Part shown: one piece after another, positions 1 to 6,032 of the stretch
Position numbering within the stretch: position 1 is the stretch's first letter
Layout of the letters: each line of letters opens with the position of its first letter
DNA from: Bacteroidota bacterium
GTDB taxonomy: Bacteria; Bacteroidota; Bacteroidia; Flavobacteriales; Flavobacteriaceae
Assembly: GCA_024280815.1 (NCBI GenBank)
Contig: JAJRPL010000018.1
Coordinates: 1 to 7,648 of the forward strand
Direction: 5' to 3'
Length of the DNA: 7,648 nucleotides
Position numbers and translations under genes: made by a program
Notes under the pieces: model-generated
Seen by the model: the letters and a program-made list of their open reading frames with translations, nothing else
The model's database searches: none
Told to the model about the DNA's origin: nothing

Positions 1-60
1 ATGACAAAAGAAGGTTATGAATTATGGACAAAAATATTGACTCCATACTTGAAAGATTAA
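1..60 (+). CDS. C-terminal end of a probable SGNH/GDSL-type esterase (5' partial)
   Basis: Frame 1 is open from the first base and stops with TAA at 58-60, giving a 19-residue tail that begins MTKEGYELW and ends TPYLKD. This resembles the C-terminus of SGNH/GDSL hydrolases, where the catalytic Asp-x-x-His is followed by a stretch of the form 'hydrophobic-T-x-E/A-G-Y-x-x-W-x-x-x-L-x-P-Y-L'. Here the catalytic Asp and His would lie just upstream of the window. The ATG at position 1 is probably an internal Met rather than the start. Such enzymes are often carbohydrate esterases that remove acetyl or other acyl groups, which would suit the glycosidase genes downstream. It lies on the same strand, 58 nt before the GH2 gene, with a hairpin between them. 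The family call rests on a short tail only, so another protein cannot be excluded. Confidence 0.55.
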   Translation: MTKEGYELWTKILTPYLKD

Positions 61-74
61 TAATAACCCTTGTC

Positions 75-105
75 ATTCCTGTCCCGAAACTTCGGGAGCA
101 GGAAT
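75..105. repeat. Intergenic imperfect palindrome, possible dispersed repeat or terminator
   Basis: Positions 75-88 (ATTCCTGTCCCGAA) pair with 91-105, giving 14 base pairs with one bulged G at 98 and a tiny loop around 89-90. The two outermost loop pairs probably open to give a 4-6 nt loop. The outer arm ATTCCTG...CAGGAAT, preceded by GTC and followed by CC, resembles a short palindromic element that I recall as scattered between genes in many Flavobacteriaceae genomes. It is much more GC-rich than its surroundings. No U-tract follows the 3' arm, so it is not a classic intrinsic terminator, but the stem could still stabilise the upstream mRNA end or reduce read-through between the esterase-like gene and the GH2 gene. 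Confidence 0.7.
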
Positions 106-118
106 CCATTGAACTTTA

Positions 119-1960
119 ATGATAAATATCTTAAAAATTATGCTTAAAACCATCCTCTTAAAAACACTATTTCTATTACCTTTTATTGGTCTATCACAAG
201 ACTTACTAATAAATACTCATAATAGAAACACAACAACACTAAATGGTACTTGGCATTATATTGTAGATCCTTATGAAACGGGTTATTATAATTATAGATA
301 CCAACCATACGACCAACAAGAAAAAAATAGCAATTCCGCTTTTTATAACAATTACCATACAGATAATAAAATGGAATTGGTAGAGTATGATTTTGATAAA
401 TCGTCTACGTTACTTGTACCAGGTGATTGGAATACGCAAGACGATAAGTTATTTTATTATGAAGGAACCATTTGGTACAAGCGATCTTTTGATTATAAAA
501 TCTCTGATACAACCAATCGTTTGTTTATCTATTTTGGAGCTATCAATTACAAAGCAGAAGTATACCTTAACGGAACTAAGTTAGGTGTACACGAAGGCGG
601 TTTCACACCATTTAATTTTGAAGTAACATCTGTTATTAAACCAAAGGATAATTATTTGGTGGTAAAAGTGGACAATACTCGTTTTAAAGAAGCCATACCC
701 ACTATAAATACAGATTGGTGGAACTATGGAGGTATTACCAGAGATGTGAAAATTATTGAAGAGCCAACAACATTTATCCAAGACTATAGCTTACAGCTTA
801 AAAAAGGGTCTAAAAAAATAATTAATGGCACTGTAAAATTAAATAATGCCAAGCCCAATGAAATTATAACAATTTCAATTCCAGAATTAAAAATCAACTC
901 CACGTTTACTGCAGATGGCAATGGAAATGTCAAATTTGAATTTAAAACTAAGAAAATAAAGTATTGGTCACCTTCATCTCCAAAATTATATGATGTGTAT
1001 ATTAAAACGGTACATCAAACTTTAAAAGATGAAATAGGGTTTAGAACCATTGAAACTCAAGGTGCAGACATTTTATTAAATGGTAAGTCTATTTTTTTAA
1101 GAGGTATTTGCATTCATGAAGAAAATGCCATGCGAGGTGCTAGAGCTTATAATGAAGCTGACGCTTTAATTGCTTTAACTTCCGCAAAGGAGTTAGGTTG
1201 TAATTATGTGCGTTTGGCACATTACCCTCACAATGAGCATATTGTAAAGTTAGCGGATAAAATTGGATTGATGATTTGGGATGAGATACCGGTATATTGG
1301 ACCGTTGATTTTACCAATGAAAAGGTGTTGCAAAAAGCTAAAAATCAACTAGCAGAGATGATAACTAGAGATAAAAATAGAGCATCTGTCATCATTTGGT
1401 CAATGGCAAATGAAACTCCCGTTTCTGAGCCTAGAAATACCTTCTTAAAAGAATTAATTAAGCATACCAAAACGATGGATACTACGCGTTTGATCAGTGC
1501 TGCATTAGAAAAGCATTATAAAGACGGAATAAACGTAGTAGATGATGAAATTGGTCAATACATGGATATTGTAGCTTTCAACCAATATGCAGGATGGTAT
1601 GGTGGTTCTTTAGAAGATGCTCCTTTTGAAAAATGGAGTATAAAATACAATAAGCCTGTTGTTATTTCTGAATTTGGTGGTGGTGCATTACAAGGATTAC
1701 ATGGTACTATAAAAGAACGTTGGACAGAAGAGTATCAAGAATATCTGTACCAACAGAATTTAAAAATGATTGAAAAGATTCCGAATATTAGAGGTACAAG
1801 TCCATGGATTTTAAATGACTTTAGATCGCCTAAAAGAGTATTGCCAGTGATACAAGATGGTTGGAACAGAAAAGGACTAATCTCTAATCATGGCATCAAA
1901 AAGAAAGCTTTTTTTACAGTACAATCTTTTTATAAAAAGATGAAGCAACAATATAAATAA
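119..1960 (+). CDS. Secreted GH2 glycosidase, beta-glucuronidase-type
   Basis: This 613-residue retaining exo-glycosidase has the usual GH2 order: a jelly-roll sugar-binding domain (about 35-220, with LNGTW and the segment YLNGTKLGVHEGGFTPF), an Ig-like domain (about 222-315) and a C-terminal TIM barrel. Visible catalytic residues are acid/base E432 in WSMANE and nucleophile E518 in VISEFGG, 86 residues apart (about 91 in E. coli GusA). Other GusA-like features are the barrel-entry His in CIHEENAMRG, the NQY in VAFNQYAGWY, and N583-x-K585 in WNRKG. The last matches the Asn-x-Lys motif that holds the glucuronate carboxylate in GUS enzymes. The length also fits that group. An N-terminal signal peptide ends near LSQ (cleavage likely after S26), with no lipobox Cys, so a periplasmic location is likely. 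M8 (position 140) is an equally plausible start; neither has a clear ribosome site. The stop lies 2 nt before the GH16 start. Beta-glucuronidase is the best guess; a beta-galactosidase or other GH2 specificity remains possible. Confidence 0.9.
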   Translation: MINILKIMLKTILLKTLFLLPFIGLSQDLLINTHNRNTTTLNGTWHYIVDPYETGYYNYRYQPYDQQEKNSNSAFYNNYHTDNKMELVEYDFDKSSTLLVPGDWNTQDDKLFYYEGTIWYKRSFDYKISDTTNRLFIYFGAINYKAEVYLNGTKLGVHEGGFTPFNFEVTSVIKPKDNYLVVKVDNTRFKEAIPTINTDWWNYGGITRDVKIIEEPTTFIQDYSLQLKKGSKKIINGTVKLNNAKPNEIITISIPELKINSTFTADGNGNVKFEFKTKKIKYWSPSSPKLYDVYIKTVHQTLKDEIGFRTIETQGADILLNGKSIFLRGICIHEENAMRGARAYNEADALIALTSAKELGCNYVRLAHYPHNEHIVKLADKIGLMIWDEIPVYWTVDFTNEKVLQKAKNQLAEMITRDKNRASVIIWSMANETPVSEPRNTFLKELIKHTKTMDTTRLISAALEKHYKDGINVVDDEIGQYMDIVAFNQYAGWYGGSLEDAPFEKWSIKYNKPVVISEFGGGALQGLHGTIKERWTEEYQEYLYQQNLKMIEKIPNIRGTSPWILNDFRSPKRVLPVIQDGWNRKGLISNHGIKKKAFFTVQSFYKKMKQQYK

Positions 1961-1962
1961 AA

Positions 1963-2850
1963 ATGTTTAAAAATACATTTTTTTTCATAAATGTGATTAG
2001 TTTATTACTGCTGTTTTCTTGTTCAAAAGACAAGAAAGCAGCGGTTTTATCAACAGAAGATGAGTATAAACTAGTTTGGTCAGATGAATTTGACTACACA
2101 GGAAAACCCGACACTACAAAATGGGCATTTGAATATGGTTATAAAAGAAATAGAGAAAAGCAATATTATACAGACCGTTTAAAAAATGCTCGTGTAGAAA
2201 AAGGGCGTTTAATACTTGAATTACATAAAGAAAAAATTGCCAATAAAGATTTTCAAGACAATAAACCTAAAAGAAAACGGTGGCTACATTATATTTACGA
2301 TATAGATTCAACAGAATACACCTCAGCAAGTTTAACAACAAAAAATATAGCTGAATGAACCTATGGGTTAATAGAAATAAAAGCAGGCTTACCTAAAGGT
2401 ATTGGTGTATGGCCAGCCTTTTGGATGTTGGGTGAAAATCAAAAGGAAGTGGGTTGGCCAGCATGTGGAGAAATAGATATTATGGAGCATGTGGGTTATG
2501 ATAAAGATTCAATTTTTGGTACTGTACACACCAAAGCCTACAACCACATGAAAAAAACTCAAAAAGGGAAGCGAATTTATATAGATAAGCCCTACAATCA
2601 GTTTCATGTTTATGCCATTGAATGGACACCAGAAAAAATTGATTTTCTATTGGATGGTAAAGTATATAATCATATTAAAAATGAACATAAAACAACTGAT
2701 GAATGGCCCTTTGACCAAAAATTTCATCTAAAAATAAACATTGCCCTTGGAGGAGATTTAGGCGGTAGAAGAGGTATTGACGGAAATATCTTTCCGCAAC
2801 CAATGATTATTGATTATGTTAGGGTTTATCAAAAGAATAGTAAAGTATGA
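1963..2850 (+). pseudogene. GH16 laminarinase-type lipoprotein gene interrupted by an in-frame TGA
   Basis: The reading frame spans 296 codons but carries a TGA at 2356-2358 (codon 132). Before it lie a lipoprotein signal (LLLLFSC, lipid Cys at residue 20) and the GH16 N-terminal strands (KLVWSDEFDYTGKPD, KQYYTDRLKNARVE). After it, in the same frame and without further stops, come TYGLIEIKAGLPKG, VWPAFWMLG and the catalytic motif GEIDIME, with nucleophile E170, D172 and acid/base E175. These are followed by TVHTKAYNH, EWTPEKIDFLLDGK, WPFDQ and the terminal DYVRVYQK. The ExDxxE form with the extra Met, and the overall layout, match bacterial endo-beta-1,3-glucanases (laminarinases, GH16 subfamily 3 type). 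An intact protein of 295 residues would be a surface or periplasmic lipoprotein cutting beta-1,3-glucan internally. As written, translation stops before the active site, so the 131-residue product would be inactive. The gene starts 2 nt after GH2 and its stop overlaps the next start by ATGA. Family call is firm; whether the gene is truly dead is uncertain (mutation, read-through or sequence error). Confidence 0.88.
2356..2358 (+). other. Premature TGA stop at a usually conserved Trp codon of the GH16 gene
   Basis: The codons around it read GCT GAA TGA ACC TAT GGG, that is AE-stop-TYG. GH16 laminarinases commonly have Trp or another aromatic residue immediately before TYG, and a single G-to-A change converts TGG to TGA. 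The frame is unshifted on both sides. The overlapping ends of the GH16 and EEP genes also use TGA as stop, which argues against a general reassignment of TGA to Trp. Confidence 0.9.
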
Positions 2851-2864
2851 AAATAGTAAAGTAT
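2836..2864. repeat. 13-bp direct repeat across the GH16/EEP junction
   Basis: AATAGTAAAGTAT occurs exactly at 2836-2848 and again at 2852-2864, a period of 16 bp with three bases between copies. The first copy encodes the last residues of the GH16 frame and supplies the first two bases of the EEP start codon (ATG at 2847). The second encodes EEP residues just after the initiator Met (KIVKY region). A small tandem duplication may have produced this ATGA overlap. In such AT-rich DNA a chance origin cannot be ruled out. Confidence 0.75.
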
Positions 2865-3701
2865 TTATTGACACTACTAATTGTAAGCACTTTAGCTAAT
2901 TGTGCAAGTCATCAAGATATTTCTATAATGACTTATAATGTTAGGTATGGTTTGGCTGATGATGGAGAAAATTCATGGGACTATCGCAAAGAATTTTTGG
3001 CATCACAGATAAACTATAACAATCCTGATTTTTTAGGCATACAAGAAGGTTTACCTTTTCAGCTATTTTATTTAGACTCGCTAATGCCAAAACATCATTA
3101 TATTGGGGTAAGTAGAAGTGTAGATGGCAAAGGAGAGTATTCAGCTATCTTGTTTAATCAAAAAAAGTTTGAGTTATTAGAACAACAAACCTTTTGGCTT
3201 TCACCTACTCCAACAAAACCCTCTAAAGGATGGGATGCTGCCTATCCTAGAATTTGTACTTATGGTTTATTCAAAGACAAAAAAACAAAACAAAAATTGT
3301 GGGTTCTCAACACTCATTTTGATCACGTTGGTGAAAAAGCAAGAGAAGAAAGTGCTTTGTTAATTCTAAAAAAGATAAAAGAAATAAATACAGAAAACTA
3401 TCCACTATTTTTTATGGGAGATTTAAATGCAGAGCCTAATGATAAGCCTATAGCAATACTGAATACATCATTAAATGACTCCAAAAGAATGTCAAAAGAA
3501 AAACCTTTCGGACCAAACGGAACTTTTAATAATTTTGAGTTTGACAAACCTGTCTCAAAAAGAATAGATTACATTTATATTTCGAAAAACAAATCAATTA
3601 AAATTAATAAACATGCAGTGTTAAGTGACTCTAAAGACTTAAAATATCCTTCAGATCACTTACCTGTTTTTATCCAACTAACACTAAATAAAATAAAATG
3701 A
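2847..3701 (+). CDS. Endonuclease/exonuclease/phosphatase (EEP) family lipoprotein
   Basis: This is a 284-residue metal-dependent phosphoesterase-fold protein. The EEP signature residues are present in order: N31 in MTYNVRYG, E67 in GIQEG, H157 with D159/H160 in NTHFDHVG, D192 and N194 in MGDLNAEPND, D241 in RIDYIY, and D270-H271 in SDHLPV. A full catalytic set suggests an active Mg-dependent phosphodiester- or phosphomonoester-cleaving enzyme. The N-terminus is a lipoprotein signal (LLIVSTLANC, lipid Cys at residue 19), so it acts outside the cytoplasm. The fold covers DNases, inositol-phosphate phosphatases and sphingomyelinases, so the substrate cannot be read from the sequence. The length is normal for a minimal EEP domain with no extra domains. 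Both ends overlap the neighbouring genes by ATGA, so its translation is probably coupled to GH16 and to GH3. Its placement inside a glycosidase operon suggests a role in substrate processing, perhaps phosphate release from the glycan or nearby molecules; this is inference. Confidence 0.9.
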   Translation: MKIVKYLLTLLIVSTLANCASHQDISIMTYNVRYGLADDGENSWDYRKEFLASQINYNNPDFLGIQEGLPFQLFYLDSLMPKHHYIGVSRSVDGKGEYSAILFNQKKFELLEQQTFWLSPTPTKPSKGWDAAYPRICTYGLFKDKKTKQKLWVLNTHFDHVGEKAREESALLILKKIKEINTENYPLFFMGDLNAEPNDKPIAILNTSLNDSKRMSKEKPFGPNGTFNNFEFDKPVSKRIDYIYISKNKSIKINKHAVLSDSKDLKYPSDHLPVFIQLTLNKIK

Positions 3702-6004
3702 AAACCCTAAAATTACCAATATTGGTACTCTTATTCGCAACTACAATTTCATGTAGTCAAAACATTACTAAATTTATGCATGATAAAAATTTAACCATAG
3801 ATCAAAAAGTAGACTCTCTACTTTCTATAATGACTTTAAAAGAAAAAATTGGTCAAATGAACCAATACAATGGGTTTTGGAATGCAACAGGGCCAGTTCC
3901 TTCTGGTGGTGATGCTGAAAAAAAATATAAAGATTTAGAAGCTGGTTTAATTGGTTCTATGCTCAATGTACGTGGTGTAAAAGAAGTAAGAGCTATCCAA
4001 AAATTGGCTGTCGAAAAAACGAGATTGGGTATTCCGCTAATTATAGGTTTTGATGTAATTCATGGTTATAAAACCATTGCTCCTATTCCGCTAGCAGAAT
4101 CTGCCAGTTGGGATTTAGAAGCTATAAAAAATTCGGCTAGTGTAGCAGCAAGTGAGGCAGCAGCAAGTGGTATTAACTGGACATTTGCTCCTATGGTTGA
4201 TATTTATAGAGATGCACGTTGGGGACGAGTTATGGAGGGTGCTGGTGAAGATCCTTATTTGGGTAGTAAAATAGCCTATGCAAGAGTAAAGGGTTTTCAA
4301 GGTGATGATTTAACAGCTCCAAATACCATAGCGGCCTGTGCAAAACACTTTGCTGCTTATGGATTTGCAGAAGCAGGTAAAGAATACAATACGGTAGATG
4401 TTGGCTTGTCAACCTTACACAATACTATTTTACCTCCATTTAAAGCAACAGTTGATGCTGGTGTAAAAACATTTATGAATTCATTTAATGAACTGAATGG
4501 AGTGCCTGCAACGGGAGATAAGTTCCTACAAAGAGATATTTTAAAAGGAGAATGGGGTTTTAAAGGCTTTGTGGTGTCTGATTGGGGCTCTATAGGTGAA
4601 TTGATTGCTCATGGGTATGCAAAAGACAATAAAGATGCTGGTAGACTAGCGGCAATAGCTGGTTCTGATATGGATATGGAATCTCACGCTTATGTAGACC
4701 ACCTTGAAGAGTTAGTTAAAGAAGGAAAAGTTGATGAGGCATTAGTTACTGATGCTGCCCGTAGAATTTTAACAGTAAAATATGAATTAGGTCTTTTTGA
4801 TGATCCTTACAGATATTGTGACGAAAAAAGAGAGAAAGAAGTGATCGGTAGTAAAGCAAATAACGATGCTGTGTTAGATATGGCAAAAAAGTCTATCGTT
4901 TTACTTAAAAATGATGAAGTTTCAGGAAAAAAACTATTACCACTAAAAAAAGAAGGCTTAAAAATTGCATTAATAGGAGCGTTGGCGAATGATAAAAATA
5001 GTCCATTAGGTAGCTGGAGGTTAGGTTCTGATGATAACACAGCGGTTTCTGTTCTTGAGGGCATGAAAAAGTATACAGGCAATACATTAACCTATAAAAA
5101 AGGAGCAGATGTTACTGTTGGTGAAACGGCATTTATTTATGATTTAACGTTTAACACAACCGATAAAAGTGAATTTGCTGAAGCTATTGAAGTGGCAAAA
5201 AATTCAGATGTTGTTGTTATGGTATTAGGTGAACATGGTTTCCAGTCTGGTGAAGGAAGAAGTAGAACAAAATTAGACTTACCAGGTGTTCAGCAAGAAT
5301 TATTAGAAGCTGTTTATGCGGTAAACAAGAATATTGTTTTGGTGTTGAATAACGGTAGACCGTTAGCCGTAACTTGGGCAGATAAACATATCCCAACCAT
5401 TGTTGAAGCATGGCAATTAGGTACACAATCTGGTAATGCAATTGCTCAAATATTATATGGTGATTATAATCCTAGTGGAAAATTACCCATGACATTTCCT
5501 AGAAGAGTTGGGCAAGTACCTATTTATTATAACTATAAAAACACAGGAAGACCAATTCCTTTAGAAGATGAAAAAATGGTTTTTTGGTCTAAATATTCTG
5601 ATGTTGAAAACACACCACTTTATCCTTTTGGATATGGGTTGAGTTATACTTCATTCGCCTATAAAAATTTAGTTTTAGACAAAAATGAAATCCCAGTAAA
5701 TGGAAATGTAAAAGTATCTGTAGAAGTTAGCAATACTGGTAACCATGATGGCGAAGAAGTGGTACAGTTGTATATCAGAGATTTGATAGGAAGCAGCACC
5801 CGTCCTGTAAAAGAATTAAAAGGTTTTGAAAAAATTGCATTAAAAGTTGGCGAAACAAAAACAGTAACCTTCACTTTAGACAAAGAAACACTCCAATTTT
5901 ATACAGCCAATAATAAATGGGAAGTAGAACCTGGAGATTTTGATGTTTGGGTAGGTGGAGACTCTAATGCTACCTTAAAAGCATCTTTTACAGTAGTAGA
6001 GTAA
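3698..6004 (+). CDS. bglX: GH3 beta-glucosidase, BglX-type lipoprotein
   Basis: This complete 768-residue exo-acting beta-glucosidase would release glucose from the non-reducing end of beta-glucan oligosaccharides. Layout: lipoprotein signal (LLFATTISC, Cys19); GH3 N-terminal barrel (about 35-370) with D119 in GFDVIHG, RDARWGR, K216-H217 in CAKHFAAYG and nucleophile D295 in VVSDWGS; then the alpha/beta sandwich (about 395-625) with acid/base E519 in SGEGRSRT, NNGRPLAV and GDYNPSGKLPMTFPR. After PLYPFGYGLSYT comes a C-terminal fibronectin-III-like domain (about 655-768, with SNTGNHDGEEVVQLYIRD and RPVKELKGFEK). Order, length and motifs match E. coli BglX closely. The start at 3698 gives a good lipoprotein signal and overlaps the EEP stop by ATGA, which suggests translational coupling. 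A second GH3 follows 28 nt later. The exact linkage preference (beta-1,3, beta-1,6 or beta-1,4) is not visible; the GH16 neighbour favours laminarin-type products. The gene symbol reflects similarity only. Confidence 0.95.
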   Translation: MKTLKLPILVLLFATTISCSQNITKFMHDKNLTIDQKVDSLLSIMTLKEKIGQMNQYNGFWNATGPVPSGGDAEKKYKDLEAGLIGSMLNVRGVKEVRAIQKLAVEKTRLGIPLIIGFDVIHGYKTIAPIPLAESASWDLEAIKNSASVAASEAAASGINWTFAPMVDIYRDARWGRVMEGAGEDPYLGSKIAYARVKGFQGDDLTAPNTIAACAKHFAAYGFAEAGKEYNTVDVGLSTLHNTILPPFKATVDAGVKTFMNSFNELNGVPATGDKFLQRDILKGEWGFKGFVVSDWGSIGELIAHGYAKDNKDAGRLAAIAGSDMDMESHAYVDHLEELVKEGKVDEALVTDAARRILTVKYELGLFDDPYRYCDEKREKEVIGSKANNDAVLDMAKKSIVLLKNDEVSGKKLLPLKKEGLKIALIGALANDKNSPLGSWRLGSDDNTAVSVLEGMKKYTGNTLTYKKGADVTVGETAFIYDLTFNTTDKSEFAEAIEVAKNSDVVVMVLGEHGFQSGEGRSRTKLDLPGVQQELLEAVYAVNKNIVLVLNNGRPLAVTWADKHIPTIVEAWQLGTQSGNAIAQILYGDYNPSGKLPMTFPRRVGQVPIYYNYKNTGRPIPLEDEKMVFWSKYSDVENTPLYPFGYGLSYTSFAYKNLVLDKNEIPVNGNVKVSVEVSNTGNHDGEEVVQLYIRDLIGSSTRPVKELKGFEKIALKVGETKTVTFTLDKETLQFYTANNKWEVEPGDFDVWVGGDSNATLKASFTVVE

Positions 6005-6032
6005 TTTTTAAAAAAAGATAATAAATTTACTA

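Noticed and set aside
387..781. Small alternative-frame open frames inside the GH2 gene (387-584 plus strand, 581-781 minus strand)
   Set aside because: They overlap the conserved GH2 sugar-binding domain, which is clearly the coding frame, and resemble no known protein.
2356..2358. TGA read as Trp by a general genetic-code change
   Set aside because: The GH16 and EEP genes themselves end at TGA in ATGA overlaps, and Trp is encoded by TGG everywhere else in the window. A local mutation or error is simpler.
2425..2850. A separate 141-residue gene starting at the ATG at 2425
   Set aside because: It begins in the middle of the GH16 motif FWMLG and is in the same frame as the upstream half. The 66 nt between the TGA and this ATG also encode conserved GH16 residues. 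It is the second half of one broken gene.
4807..5082. Minus-strand open frames within the GH3 genes (also near 4115-4412, 5217-5441, 5659-5883 and 7184-7417)
   Set aside because: They lie opposite strongly conserved GH3 coding sequence, have no recognisable domains, and their composition follows from the AT-rich opposite strand.
6005..6032. A promoter or terminator between the two GH3 genes
   Set aside because: The 28 bases are simply AT-rich, with no hairpin and no convincing Bacteroidota -7 element (TAnnTTTG).
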